Notes: generated by a model not told the origin, from the sequence alone. A DNA stretch of 64,000 nucleotides from CBFDBF01 sp050287965 (GCA_050287965.1 JBNKCX010000017.1:124001-188000), one strand, 5' to 3'. Positions 52,161 through 61,617 are shown, counted from the stretch's first letter. Translations and numbers: made by a program.

Positions 52161-54989
52161 TCAGGCGAGTCCTCGCGGTTCACCGTCTCCATCGACATTA
52201 TCCACACATCGGCTGCATAACTGCGGATGTTTGGGATTACCGCCCACATCCTCGCGGTGGTGCCAGCAACGCTCACATTTGTCATGGCCCGAGGCGGTGA
52301 CCCGAAGGAACAATCCATCCATCTCGGTCTCTCTGGCATCGGCCGGCTTCTCCGCTGCCGGATGCAGCCGGGCGTAGGAGGTTATCAGGACAAAACGCAG
52401 TTCATCCTGCAGCCGGGCCAGAAGATCCCGCAGTTCCGGGTCACAGTAGAGATCAACCTCCGCATCCAGGGATGAGCCGATAGCGCGATCCGCGCGCAAC
52501 TGCTCCAGCTGCTTGGAGACCTCAATGCGGACCTTGATCACCTGCTCCCAGAAATCCCGATCGTAGGGGTCGTCGACATCCAGTGCGAACAGGTTCGGGT
52601 ACCAGGTCTCGGTAAAGACCGTCTCCCCCCTCTCACCCGGCATCTCCCCCCAGATCTCTTCGGCGGTGAAACTCAGGATAGGTGCCAACCAGCGGACCAT
52701 CGCCTCCACGATATGGTACATGGCGGTCTGGCAGGAACGCCGAGCAAGACTGTCGGTCTTGGTGGTGTACTGCCGGTCCTTGATGATATCCAGATAAAAA
52801 CCGCCCATCTCGGTGACGCAGAAGTTATGGATCTTCTGATAGATCAGATGGAACTGATAGTCCCGGTAAGCGGCGATGATCTCTTCCTGTAACTGCTGCG
52901 CACGATCCACCGCCCAGCGGTCCAGTTCGATCATCTCCTCCGCCGCCACCAGATTGACGGCCGGATCGAACCCGTTGAGATTCGCAAGCAGGAAGCGGGT
53001 GGTATTACGGATACGGCGGTAAGCATCGGCAGTGCGCTTCAGGATCTCGTCAGAAACGCTCATCTCACCCCGGTAGTCGGTGGCCGCCACCCAGAGGCGG
53101 ATGATATCGGCACCGAGGGTCTTCAACACCTTCTGCGGCGCGACTACGTTACCCAGGGACTTGGACATCTTCCGCCCCTCGGCATCCACCGTGAAGCCAT
53201 GGGTCAGAACCTCTTTGTAGGGTGCGCGATCATGGATGGCGACAGAGGTCAGGAGAGATGACTGAAACCAGCCCCGGTGCTGATCCGATCCTTCCAGATA
53301 TAGATCGGCGGGGGATCTTAGTCCCTCACGGTGCTCCAGAACGCAGGCGTGGGTCACCCCGGAATCAAACCAGACATCAAGGGTATCCGAAACCTTCTCA
53401 TACTGCGCCGCGTCCGCTCCCAGGAACTCTTCCGGCTCCAGGGCAAACCAGGCTTCGATGCCCTGCTGCTCCACCCGCCGCGCAACCTCCTCGATAAGGC
53501 GCGGCGTTTCCGGGTGCGGTTCTCCGCTGGACTTATGGACGAACAGGGTGATGGGCACGCCCCAGGTACGCTGCCGCGAGATACACCAATCGGGCCGGCT
53601 CTCCACCATACCCTCGATGCGGGCCTGACCCCAGTCCGGCATCCACCGGACCTGCTTGATCTCGCGCAGGGCTGATTTGCGCAGGCCTTTCTGGTCCATG
53701 CTGATGAACCACTGGGGCGTGGCACGAAAGATGATCGGTGTCTTATGCCGCCAGCAGTGGGGATAGCTGTGAGGGAAGCGGGCCTCCTGCACCAACGCAC
53801 CCTTTGCCTTCAGCACCTCGATCACCTTCTCATTGGCGCTGAAGACGTGTTCCCCGGCGAACAGCTCCGTCCCTTCCAGAAAGCGACCGTCCCCCCCCAC
53901 GGGATTGTCCACCGGCAGACCGTAGCGTTGCCCGACGATATAGTCATCAAGACCGTGTCCCGGAGCCGTGTGGACGGCACCGGTTCCCGCATCCAGGGTG
54001 ACATGCTCACCCAGAATGACCGGCACTTCACGGGCATAAAAACAGTGCTGCAGCTTCAGTCCCTCGAAGGCGTCTCCGCGGCCGTAGGCGATGACCTGGT
54101 AGTCTTCGATATCCCAGCGGTCCAGGGTGTCTTTCATCAATCCCTCGGCCACGATCAGGCGTTCCTTGCCGTGGGGCCCGTCGCACTGAACTACCGCGTA
54201 TTCCAACGCCGGGTTAAGAGCCACTGCCTGGTTGGCGGGCAGCGTCCAGGGAGTGGTGGTCCAGATAACCAGGGAGATCCGCCCTTCACCGTGATCGCCC
54301 GGAATCGAGTGGCAACGCGCCATCAGTGCCTCTTCATCCAGCACCTGAAAACGCACATCGATGGCGAAGGACTCCTTGTCCTTGTACTCCACCTCTGCTT
54401 CCGCCAGTGCGGAACCGCAATCGGTGCACCAGTGCACCGGTTTGTAGCCCTTGTGGACATGGCCGTTCTCAACGATACGGCCCAGGGCCCGGATGATGTC
54501 GGCCTCGAAACGAAAATCCATGGTGAGATAGGGATTCTCCCAATCCCCCAGCACCCCTAGGCGTTTGAAATCCACCCGCTGCTTATCCACCTGCGCCGCG
54601 GCGTAATCACGGCATGCCTCGCGGAATCCGGCGGCGGACACCTTCTTGCCCGGTTTACCGACCTTCTTTTCCACCTGCAGTTCGATCGGCAGACCGTGGC
54701 AGTCCCAGCCCGGCACATAGGGGGCATCGAAGCCGTCCAGGGTGCGGCTCTTGACGATGATATCCTTGAGCACCTTGTTGACCGCATGACCGATATGGAT
54801 CTCGCCGTTGGCGTAGGGAGGGCCGTCGTGCAGGATAAACTGCGGCCGCCCCTGACACGCCTCACGTATCTTCCGATACAGCCCGGACTCCTCCCAGTGC
54901 TTCAGCATCTCAGGCTCGCGCTGGGCCAGGTTGCCCTTCATGGGGAAAGTGGTCTTGGGAAGATTGAGTGTCTCTTTGTAATCAGTCAC
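52161..54989 (-). CDS. ileS: Isoleucyl-tRNA synthetase
   Basis: 942 residues, normal length. Class I synthetase: HIGH motif in GEIHIGHAVNK (near residue 64), KMSKS loop in GRKMSKSLGN (near residue 608), editing domain (VIWTTTPWTLPANQAVALNP), and a C-terminal zinc site CERCWHH...CSRCVDNV. It charges tRNA-Ile and edits valine. Lies between ribF and lspA on the minus strand; a palindromic repeat lies upstream. Confidence 0.97.
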   Translation of the reverse strand: MTDYKETLNLPKTTFPMKGNLAQREPEMLKHWEESGLYRKIREACQGRPQFILHDGPPYANGEIHIGHAVNKVLKDIIVKSRTLDGFDAPYVPGWDCHGLPIELQVEKKVGKPGKKVSAAGFREACRDYAAAQVDKQRVDFKRLGVLGDWENPYLTMDFRFEADIIRALGRIVENGHVHKGYKPVHWCTDCGSALAEAEVEYKDKESFAIDVRFQVLDEEALMARCHSIPGDHGEGRISLVIWTTTPWTLPANQAVALNPALEYAVVQCDGPHGKERLIVAEGLMKDTLDRWDIEDYQVIAYGRGDAFEGLKLQHCFYAREVPVILGEHVTLDAGTGAVHTAPGHGLDDYIVGQRYGLPVDNPVGGDGRFLEGTELFAGEHVFSANEKVIEVLKAKGALVQEARFPHSYPHCWRHKTPIIFRATPQWFISMDQKGLRKSALREIKQVRWMPDWGQARIEGMVESRPDWCISRQRTWGVPITLFVHKSSGEPHPETPRLIEEVARRVEQQGIEAWFALEPEEFLGADAAQYEKVSDTLDVWFDSGVTHACVLEHREGLRSPADLYLEGSDQHRGWFQSSLLTSVAIHDRAPYKEVLTHGFTVDAEGRKMSKSLGNVVAPQKVLKTLGADIIRLWVAATDYRGEMSVSDEILKRTADAYRRIRNTTRFLLANLNGFDPAVNLVAAEEMIELDRWAVDRAQQLQEEIIAAYRDYQFHLIYQKIHNFCVTEMGGFYLDIIKDRQYTTKTDSLARRSCQTAMYHIVEAMVRWLAPILSFTAEEIWGEMPGERGETVFTETWYPNLFALDVDDPYDRDFWEQVIKVRIEVSKQLEQLRADRAIGSSLDAEVDLYCDPELRDLLARLQDELRFVLITSYARLHPAAEKPADARETEMDGLFLRVTASGHDKCERCWHHREDVGGNPKHPQLCSRCVDNVDGDGEPRGLA

Positions 54990-55042
54990 GGCTTGCTGCC
55001 TTGGTAAATCTCTAAATAGTATGTCAGTTGATCTTCATTCAT

Positions 55043-55187
55043 TAGCCACAGAGGCACGGAGGACACAGAGTTATCATAAATGATTTCAGATCCGGGATCT
55101 TTTTCGTGATGAAAAGATCTGATCATCTGTCTCGTTGACGAACCTTCCGACTATTCCCTCTGTGTTCTCTGCGTCTCCGTGGCTACA
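55043..55187. repeat. CACAGAG-type palindromic repeat, copy in the ileS-ribF gap
   Basis: Left arm AGCCACAGAGGCACGGAGGA, right arm CTCTGTGTTCTCTGCGTCTC and CGTGGCTACA, with ends AGCCAC / GTGGCT complementary and about 80 bases between. It occupies most of the gap between the ribF stop and the ileS start. Confidence 0.7.
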
Positions 55188-55225
55188 TTTACATCTTCAC
55201 GCAATCAAAATCTCAATAAGCGAAT

Positions 55226-56167
55226 TCAGTTTGTCGCCGACAGACCAAAACAGGCTCGCGCCTCGGCCGCATCCAGTTCGATCTGCTGCCGCAGCAGTTC
55301 GAAGGAGTCAAACCGTTTCTCCTCCCGCAGCTTTTTGCGAAACTCCACTTCCACATGTTCCCCATAGATGCTGCGGGAAAAATCGAACAGGTGCACCTCC
55401 AGCAGATAACGGCTATCTCCCTCCACCGTCGGCCGGGTGCCGATATTGGCCACCCCCGGACGGGGACCCCCGTCCAGACCATGGACCAGCACCGCATAGA
55501 CCCCGTGCAAAGGACTCACCTTGCGGTGCAGATCGATATTGGCCGTGGGAAACCCGATGGCGCGTCCCCGCTCATCGCCGTGGGCCACCCGTCCACAGAT
55601 GGTGTAGGGCCGGCCCAGATTGTGTTCCGCCTGCTCCAGATCCCCCCGGAAAAGGGCGTCACGGATCCGGGTACTGCTGACCCGTTCCTTCCCCACCGCA
55701 AAGGTATCCATACTTTCCACTTCGAAACCGGCGATATCACCGACCTGACGCAGCAACCGGATATCACCGCTGCGGTCCTTGCCGAAACGGAAATCGTCGC
55801 CCACGAAAAGATAACGGACGCCGAGTCCCTCCACCAGCAGCTCCTGCACGAACCCGTCCGCGGACATGGCGGCCATTTTCGGCCCGAACTCCAGCAACAC
55901 CACCCGGTCGATACCGGCCTCATGGATCGCCTGCAGCTTCTCGCGCATCCGGGTCAGGCGGGCCGGCGCCGCATCCGGAGCAAAATATTCCATCGGCTGG
56001 GGTTCGAACGTGATCACCGTGGCGGGCAACCCCAACTCTTCCCCCTTCTCCAGCAAATGACGAAACACCGCCCGATGGCCGAGATGCACCCCATCGAAAT
56101 TTCCGATGGTGGCCACACAACCCCGGTGTTCGCTACGCAAATTGTGTAAGCCGCGGATTATCTGCAT
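55226..56167 (-). CDS. ribF: Bifunctional riboflavin kinase/FAD synthetase
   Basis: 313 residues from MQIIRGLHNLRSEHRGC (ATG at 56167). It phosphorylates riboflavin to FMN and adenylates FMN to FAD. FAD synthetase N-domain: TIGNFDGVHLGHRAVF, FVGDDFRFGKDRSG; riboflavin kinase C-domain: GRPYTICGRVAHGDERGRAIGFPTANID, GVANIGTRPTVEG. A gap of about 80 bases separates it from the murJ stop. Confidence 0.96.
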   Translation of the reverse strand: MQIIRGLHNLRSEHRGCVATIGNFDGVHLGHRAVFRHLLEKGEELGLPATVITFEPQPMEYFAPDAAPARLTRMREKLQAIHEAGIDRVVLLEFGPKMAAMSADGFVQELLVEGLGVRYLFVGDDFRFGKDRSGDIRLLRQVGDIAGFEVESMDTFAVGKERVSSTRIRDALFRGDLEQAEHNLGRPYTICGRVAHGDERGRAIGFPTANIDLHRKVSPLHGVYAVLVHGLDGGPRPGVANIGTRPTVEGDSRYLLEVHLFDFSRSIYGEHVEVEFRKKLREEKRFDSFELLRQQIELDAAEARACFGLSATN

Positions 56168-56248
56168 CGGAGCCGAACCAATCCAAAACCGGGCATTATA
56201 GGCCAAGTTCTGGTTCAAGTCCCTGTATCAGCGGAGAAAGTCGCTCTT

Positions 56249-57790
56249 CTATCCGCTTCTGGAAGCCTGAAAGTGACGCACCCGGATACCCAGGACAAAA
56301 AGCGATGCAAAATAGAGTACCACGCCACCAACCACCAGTCCGGTCAGTCGCATGGCCCGTCCCCAGGTCCCCGATTCGAGCCACCCGGAGAGATCGCCCC
56401 CAATCCAGAACAACACGATCCCCATCAGGATCGCCGCAACGGCGCCGCGCAGAATAAGCGCGCCCCACCCCGGTTCCGGCTGAAAGATCCCTTCCCGGCG
56501 CAACCCCCGATACAGCAGGGCGGAGTTGAGGCCGGCGGAAACCGCGGTGGCGAGAGCCAGTCCCGCATGGGCCAGGGGAAACACCAGGGCGATGTTGAGC
56601 ACCATGTTGGACGCCATGGCGATAACGGCGATACGTACCGGGGTCCGGGTGTCCTGACGGGCATAGAATCCCGGCGCCAGCACCTTGATCAGGATAAAGG
56701 GCACCAGGCCCAGGGAATACGCCATTAGGCTGCGTTGCGACATGGCGACGTCCGTGGCATCGAAGACGCTGGACTGGAACAGGGTGGCGATCAAGGGCCC
56801 CGCCAGCACCAGAAGACCGACGGAGGCGGGCAATCCCAGCAGAAGCACCCAACGCAGGGCCCAGTTCAGGGTATGGGAAAATCCTTCCGGGGATTCCAGG
56901 GCATGCTTTTCGGAAAGATTGGGCAGGATCACGGTGGCCAGCGCCACGCCCAGGATACCCACCGGAAACTCCATCAGGCGATCGGAGTAGTAGAGCCAGG
57001 AGATGGACCCGCTGACCAGAAAAGAGGCGATCAGGGTATCCAGCAACAGATTGAGCTGGGTCACGGAAACCCCGAATACCGCCGGCATCATCAGCCTGAT
57101 AACACGCCGTACCCCCTCGTCCTTCGGTGCCGGCCGATACCGGGGCAACAGATTGATACGGTGGAGAAACGGCAGTTGAAAGGCGTACTGGACCATACCG
57201 GCGATCAGCACACCCCAGGCCAGCGCCATGATCGGCTCCTGCATCCTCGGCGCCAGCCAGAGAGCGCACCCGATGAGCGACAGGTTGAGCAGGACCGGCG
57301 TAAATGCCGGCACCCCGAAACGGCCGTGGGCGTTAAGGATGCCCCCGGCGAAGGCGGTGAGAGAGATAAACAACAGATAAGGGAAGGTGAGCCGCAGCAT
57401 ATCCGCCGCCAGTTGCAGCTTGCCCTCGGCGCCCCAGAAGCCCGGCGCGAACAGCATCACCAGAAGCGGAGCCGCCAGGACCCCGATCACGGTAATCAGC
57501 AGCAGGATACTGCCCAGGGTACCGGCCACATGGTCGACAAACGCCTTCAGCTCCTCGAAGCGCCGTTTGGTCTTGTACTCGGTCAGAACCGGAACGAATG
57601 CGACTGAGAAGGCCCCCTCGGCGAACAGGCGGCGCAGGAAATTGGGGATCTTGAAGGCGACGAAAAAGGCGTCGGTCTTGGCGTCCGCCCCGAAGATGTG
57701 AGCCAGCACCAGGTCCCGCACAAACCCGAGGATACGGGACAGGAAGGTGTTCGAGCCGACCTTGGCTACGGATTTGGACAGCGATGACAG
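56249..57790 (-). CDS. murJ: Lipid II flippase MurJ, apparent CTG start
   Basis: 513 residues when read from a CTG at 57790. MurJ moves lipid II across the inner membrane; the MVF family has fourteen helices. The first in-frame ATG/GTG/TTG start is the GTG at 57721, inside helix 1 (GFVRDLVLAHIFGADAKTDAFFVAFKIPNFLRRLFAEGAFSVAFVPV), losing LSSLSKSVAKVGSNTFLSRI. Six bases before the CTG is GAGGAG. No stop interrupts 57721-57790 in frame. This gives the usual length (about 511 in E. coli). C-terminal helices are normal. Transcribed with ribF-ileS-lspA. Confidence 0.9.
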   Translation of the reverse strand: MSSLSKSVAKVGSNTFLSRILGFVRDLVLAHIFGADAKTDAFFVAFKIPNFLRRLFAEGAFSVAFVPVLTEYKTKRRFEELKAFVDHVAGTLGSILLLITVIGVLAAPLLVMLFAPGFWGAEGKLQLAADMLRLTFPYLLFISLTAFAGGILNAHGRFGVPAFTPVLLNLSLIGCALWLAPRMQEPIMALAWGVLIAGMVQYAFQLPFLHRINLLPRYRPAPKDEGVRRVIRLMMPAVFGVSVTQLNLLLDTLIASFLVSGSISWLYYSDRLMEFPVGILGVALATVILPNLSEKHALESPEGFSHTLNWALRWVLLLGLPASVGLLVLAGPLIATLFQSSVFDATDVAMSQRSLMAYSLGLVPFILIKVLAPGFYARQDTRTPVRIAVIAMASNMVLNIALVFPLAHAGLALATAVSAGLNSALLYRGLRREGIFQPEPGWGALILRGAVAAILMGIVLFWIGGDLSGWLESGTWGRAMRLTGLVVGGVVLYFASLFVLGIRVRHFQASRSG

Positions 57791-57884
57791 ATTGTTCTCC
57801 TCGGACTTTGCGGCACAAAGCAGCGATTATAAAATAAGCCGTTGACCCCGAACCACCGACAACTGAACACTACCATACCCCCTA

Positions 57885-57913
57885 TTGACAAATCCCCACC
57901 CAGCCTCCAAAAT
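57885..57913 (+). promoter_or_regulatory. Candidate sigma-70 promoter of rpsT
   Basis: TTGACA at 57885-57890 and CAAAAT at 57908-57913, spacer 17 bases, 44 bases upstream of the rpsT start. Confidence 0.6.
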
Positions 57914-57956
57914 ACCGCGCTCTTTCAAGCATTAACCGGATTTTAGGAGACAAACC

Positions 57957-58217
57957 TTGGCCAATTCAGTACAAGCCCGCAAACGTGCTCGTCAGGCGGA
58001 ACAACACCGCCAGCACAATGCGTCCCGCCGTAGCGCCATGCGCACCCGTGTCAAGAACGTGGTGAAGGCAATCGGTACTGGAGACAAGGACGCGGCCTCC
58101 GAAGCTTACAAACTGGCGGTCCCGGCGATTGACCGCGCGGCGAATCAGGGCCTGATCCACAAGAACAAGGCCGCTCGCCACAAGAGCCGCCTGAACGCGC
58201 AGATTAAAGCGATGTAA
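57957..58217 (+). CDS. rpsT: 30S ribosomal protein S20
   Basis: 86 residues with a TTG start, as in E. coli rpsT; AGGAG lies eight bases upstream. N-terminus MANSVQARKRARQAEQH and helical basic body (SAMRTRVKNVVKAIGTGDKDAA, AANQGLIHKNKAARHKSRL) match S20, which binds 16S rRNA early in assembly. The unusual start is known to keep E. coli rpsT translation low and autoregulated. Divergent from murJ; terminator follows. Confidence 0.97.
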   Translation: MANSVQARKRARQAEQHRQHNASRRSAMRTRVKNVVKAIGTGDKDAASEAYKLAVPAIDRAANQGLIHKNKAARHKSRLNAQIKAM

Positions 58218-58238
58218 CCCGAAGCTCTGCGCATTACG

Positions 58239-58265
58239 AAAAACCGGCCACAAGCCGGTTTTTTT
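58239..58265 (+). terminator. Intrinsic terminator of rpsT
   Basis: AAAACCGGC / GCCGGTTTT stem with a five-base CACAA loop and a run of T residues. Confidence 0.92.
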
Positions 58266-58406
58266 ATGCCTGCTGGATAGATTTCGGTAACCAGGTACCT
58301 GACCTGGGATTATTTAGCTATTGGTAATAAGTTTCGTGACCTGAATGAAAAACGGGCTACAAGGCTTGCCGGGGTCTTACCCCACCCTACAAAGCAAGAG
58401 AAATAA

Positions 58407-59531
58407 CTACACCAGAACCAGATTATCCCTGTGGATCAACTCCTCCTCATCCACATAACCCAAAATCTCCTGAATACGACTGCTGGGCTGCCCCTTGATC
58501 CGGTCCGTCTCCAGGGCGTCATAGTTGACCAGGCCCCGCGCCACTTCACGACCCTCTTCATCCACGCAGGAGACCACCTCGCCCCGGGCAAAGCCACCGG
58601 AAACCTCCTTGATTCCCACCGCCAACAGACTCCGGCCACGCTCCCGTATCACGGCCACGGCACCGGCATCCAGCACCAGCCGGCCACGCACCCGCAAATG
58701 GCCCGCCAGCCATTGCTTACGCGCCGCCTGGGGTTCCTGGGCCGGGGCCAGCAAGGTCCCGATATCCTCCCCGCGGCTGATACGGCCGAGGACATCATCT
58801 CTGTTACCGGAGGCGATTACCGTTGCGGTTCCGGAACGGGCCGCAAGCCGGGCCGCCCGCACCTTGGTCACCATACCCCCCAGACCGAGACCGCCGGCGC
58901 TGCCTCCCGCAACCCTGTCCAGATCGCCGTTATCCACCCGGGTCTCGGAGATCAGAGCGGCGTCGGGATTGAAACGGGGATCGCTGTCGAACAGCCCCTC
59001 CTGATCCGTCAGGAGCACCAGCAGGTCCGCCTCGATAAGATTGGCCACCAGCGCCGCCAGGGTATCGTTGTCCCCGAAACGGAGCTCCTCGTTGGCCACG
59101 GTGTCGTTCTCGTTGACCACCGGCACCACTCCAAACTGCAGCAGTGTCCTCAGGGTGCTGCGGGCATTCAGGTAGCGCCCACGGTCGGTCAGATCGTCAT
59201 GGGTAAGAAGGACCTGGGCGGTATGCCGACCGTGCTTCTGAAAACAGGTCTCATAGGCGCGGATCAGGCCCATCTGCCCGATGGCGGCGATCGCCTGAAG
59301 CTCATGCAGGGTCTTCGGTCTCTTGGGCCAACCCATGCGACTCATGCCCTCCGCCACCGCACCGGAAGAGACCAACACCAGCTCCCTGCCCGCGGACATC
59401 CAGGCCGACATCTGCTCCACCCAGGAAAAAAGTCGCTCCCGCGCCAATCCCTCGCCGTCCCGGGTAAGCAGGGCGCTGCCGATCTTCACAACCCAGCGGC
59501 TGGTATTGGGGATCTTTTCGCGGGTGATCAT
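58407..59531 (-). CDS. proB: Glutamate 5-kinase
   Basis: 374 residues: amino-acid kinase domain (about 8-255; VVKIGSALLTRDGEG, SSGAVAEGMSRMGWPKRP, VVNENDTVANEELRFGDNDTLAALVANL) and a C-terminal PUA domain (about 275-370). It starts proline synthesis by phosphorylating glutamate. The ATG is directly preceded by a heptamer array (59531-59586 on the plus strand), so no ordinary Shine-Dalgarno sequence is present. Downstream of obgE on the same strand. Confidence 0.96.
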   Translation of the reverse strand: MITREKIPNTSRWVVKIGSALLTRDGEGLARERLFSWVEQMSAWMSAGRELVLVSSGAVAEGMSRMGWPKRPKTLHELQAIAAIGQMGLIRAYETCFQKHGRHTAQVLLTHDDLTDRGRYLNARSTLRTLLQFGVVPVVNENDTVANEELRFGDNDTLAALVANLIEADLLVLLTDQEGLFDSDPRFNPDAALISETRVDNGDLDRVAGGSAGGLGLGGMVTKVRAARLAARSGTATVIASGNRDDVLGRISRGEDIGTLLAPAQEPQAARKQWLAGHLRVRGRLVLDAGAVAVIRERGRSLLAVGIKEVSGGFARGEVVSCVDEEGREVARGLVNYDALETDRIKGQPSSRIQEILGYVDEEELIHRDNLVLV

Positions 59532-59586
59532 AGTTGGTAGTTGGTAGTTGGTAGTTGGTAGTTGGTAGTTGGTAGTTGGTAGTTGG
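59531..59586. repeat. Perfect heptamer array H4, abutting the proB start codon
   Basis: Eight exact copies of TAGTTGG on the plus strand (TACCAAC family on the minus strand, in line with proB). The first copy shares its T with the proB ATG, so the array fills the leader where a Shine-Dalgarno should be. Confidence 0.9.
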
Positions 59587-59653
59587 TAAAGAGGATATCA
59601 CCTAAATTTTCATATACCTATATGCCATCCATCGCTCGTCATAAACATCTTCC

Positions 59654-59717
59654 TTCTAACTTCTAACTTCCAACTACTAACTACCAACTACTAAACTACT
59701 AACTTCAGACTTTAAAC
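59654..59717. repeat. Heptamer array H5, overlapping the obgE stop codon
   Basis: Units TTCTAAC twice, TTCCAAC, TACTAAC, TACCAAC, TACTAAA, one eight-base unit (CTACTAAC), TTCAGAC and TTTAAAC. The obgE stop is inside the last. Confidence 0.7.
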
Positions 59718-60785
59718 CGGCTCCCAAGGCTCTTCATCAACCGTACTCTCAGTAACCGCCCCTAGCTCATCCCGTCGCAACTCCTCCAGCCGGTTCATCA
59801 GGGCGTAGACCAGGGCCTCTGTGCCTTCACCGGTGAGAGCGGATACGGCATACACCGGTCCCTGCCAACCCAACTCCTCCAACAGCCGTTCACTGCGCTG
59901 TTGGAACTCGTCCTGCGGAAGCAGATCCATCTTATTGAGCACCAGCCAGCGCTCCCGTTGGCTCAACTCGCTGCTGAATTTCACCAATTCCTCCTCGATC
60001 TGACGCACCTCCTGCAACGGATCAACCGCTTCGTCCATGGGCGCCATATCCACAAGGTGCAGCAGCAACCGGGTACGGGTCAGGTGTTTGAGAAACTGTA
60101 TCCCCAGGCCGGCACCTTCCGCCGCACCTTCGATAACTCCCGGGATATCGGCGATCACAAAACTGCGTTCGCTACCCACGCTTACCACCCCCAGATTCGG
60201 GTAAAGGGTGGTGAAGGGATAATCGGCCACCTTCGGTCGAGCGCTGGACACCTTGGTAATGAAACTCGACTTACCGGCGTTAGGCATACCCAGAAGCCCG
60301 ACATCCGCCAACAATATCAATTCCAGATGAAGCTGGCGCTTCTCTCCGGGGGTGCCCGGGGTAAACTGCCGCGGGGCGCGGTTGGTGCTGCTCTTGTAGC
60401 GGGCATTCCCGATGCCATGGAACCCGCCCTTGGCCACCAGCAGGGTCTCCCCATGCTTCAGCAGCTCGCCCATCTCCTCTTCCGTATCCTCATCCCGGAC
60501 CCGGGTACCCACCGGCACTTTGACATACCGGTCCTGACCGCTGCGGCCGGTGCGGTTGCGTCCCATGCCGGGCTGTCCCTTCTCCGCCCGATGCATGCGC
60601 AGGTGTCGGAAATCCACCAGGGTGTTGAGCCCGGAGTCAGCGATAAGATAAACGCTGCCGCCGTCACCGCCGTCACCGCCGTCCGGTCCGCCCTTGGGAA
60701 TGAATTTCTCCCTGCGGAAACTGACGCAGCCGTTACCGCCGTTACCGGCCTCTACTCGGATAATTGCCTCGTCGACGAATTTCAT
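59712..60785 (-). CDS. obgE: Obg family GTPase
   Basis: 357 residues from MKFVDEAIIRVEAGNGG (ATG at 60785). An essential GTPase for 50S assembly and stress signalling. OBG glycine-rich domain (about 1-158; SFRREKFIPKGGPDGGDGGDGGSVY), then a G domain: GMPNAGKSSF (G1), DYPFTTLYP, DIPGVIEGA (G3) and NKMDLLPQDE (G4). A short acidic tail follows. In the usual order with rpmA and rplU upstream. Confidence 0.97.
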   Translation of the reverse strand: MKFVDEAIIRVEAGNGGNGCVSFRREKFIPKGGPDGGDGGDGGSVYLIADSGLNTLVDFRHLRMHRAEKGQPGMGRNRTGRSGQDRYVKVPVGTRVRDEDTEEEMGELLKHGETLLVAKGGFHGIGNARYKSSTNRAPRQFTPGTPGEKRQLHLELILLADVGLLGMPNAGKSSFITKVSSARPKVADYPFTTLYPNLGVVSVGSERSFVIADIPGVIEGAAEGAGLGIQFLKHLTRTRLLLHLVDMAPMDEAVDPLQEVRQIEEELVKFSSELSQRERWLVLNKMDLLPQDEFQQRSERLLEELGWQGPVYAVSALTGEGTEALVYALMNRLEELRRDELGAVTESTVDEEPWEPV

Positions 60786-60794
60786 GGTGATTAG

Positions 60795-60890
60795 TTTACA
60801 GGTTGGAAGTTGGAAGTTGGAAGTAAGGATAACATCCACTCCTGGACTACCAACTTCTTATCTACTTACTTCTAACTTCCCACTTCAAAC
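60795..60890. repeat. Heptamer array H6, two arms in opposite orientation
   Basis: Left arm GTTGGAA three times then GTAAGGA (60802-60829); right arm TACCAAC, TTCTTAT, then TACTTAC, TTCTAAC, TTCCCAC, TTCAAAC (60848-60890, with one extra base). The arms are complementary in part, so the region can fold. Confidence 0.65.
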
Positions 60891-60905
60891 TAATACCCTT
60901 AAAGC

Positions 60906-60930
60906 AAAAAGCCCCGTCAAATGACGAGGC
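60906..60930 (-). terminator. Intrinsic terminator after rpmA
   Basis: On the minus strand GCCTCGTC / GACGGGGC with loop ATTT is followed by TTTTTGCTTT. One mismatch in the stem. Confidence 0.8.
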
Positions 60931-60958
60931 CCTTGCTGATCGAATGAAAACGGCGTAA

Positions 60959-61216
60959 TCAGGCCGGAACCACGCTCACGTATTTACGCTTCTTCGGTCC
61001 CTTAATCTCGAACTTCACCACGCCGTCGGCCTTGGCGAACAGGGTGTGATCCTTACCGCAACCGACATTGACCCCATCGTGGAAACGGGTGCCCCGCTGA
61101 CGCACGATAATGTTGCCCGCCTTTACCGCCTGACCGCCATAGATCTTGACGCCAAGACGTTTGGATTCTGAGTCGCGGCCGTTACGGGTACTGCCGCCTG
61201 CCTTCTTATGTGCCAT
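60959..61216 (-). CDS. rpmA: 50S ribosomal protein L27
   Basis: 85 residues: MAHKKAGGSTRNGRDSESKRLGVKIYGGQAVKAGNIIVRQRGTRFHDGVNVGCGKDHTLFAKADGVVKF is the standard L27 sequence. The N-terminus reaches the peptidyl transferase centre. Twelve bases downstream of rplU, same strand. Confidence 0.98.
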   Translation of the reverse strand: MAHKKAGGSTRNGRDSESKRLGVKIYGGQAVKAGNIIVRQRGTRFHDGVNVGCGKDHTLFAKADGVVKFEIKGPKKRKYVSVVPA

Positions 61217-61228
61217 GCTCTAACCTGC

Positions 61229-61546
61229 CTATTTGCCTGCGGTTATCTTGGTGATTTCAAGCTCGGTATACCACTGCCGGTGACCCTGGCGCTTCAGGTG
61301 ATGCTTGCGCCGCTTGAACTTAATGATGTTGACCTTTTTGCCCCGGCCGTGAGCCTTCACGGTGGCCGTGACCTTGCCGCCCTTTACATAGGGGGTTCCG
61401 ATCGAGATCTTGTCGCCATCGGCAACCATCAGAACCTTGTCGAGCTCGACCTTGGCGCCCTCGTCTGCTCCCAGTTTTTCGACCCGAAGCTTATCACCCT
61501 GGGACACCCGGTACTGTTTACCCCCGGTCTGAATTACGGCATACAT
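61229..61546 (-). CDS. rplU: 50S ribosomal protein L21
   Basis: 105 residues: MYAVIQTGGKQYRVSQGDKL start and KVNIIKFKRRKHHLKRQGHRQWYTELEITKI end are characteristic. First gene of rplU-rpmA; a promoter is seen upstream. Divergent from ispB. Confidence 0.98.
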   Translation of the reverse strand: MYAVIQTGGKQYRVSQGDKLRVEKLGADEGAKVELDKVLMVADGDKISIGTPYVKGGKVTATVKAHGRGKKVNIIKFKRRKHHLKRQGHRQWYTELEITKITAGK

Positions 61547-61617
61547 TTGCCAAATCTCCGTAAAAATCTGTCACTTAGGCATACGCCCTCAGGAATATGC
61601 CAACTAAAAGAGGCGGG

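Noticed and set aside
59302..59601. Frame starting MISSLPTTNYQLPTTNYQ
   Set aside because: It is the translated heptamer tract running into proB in the wrong frame.
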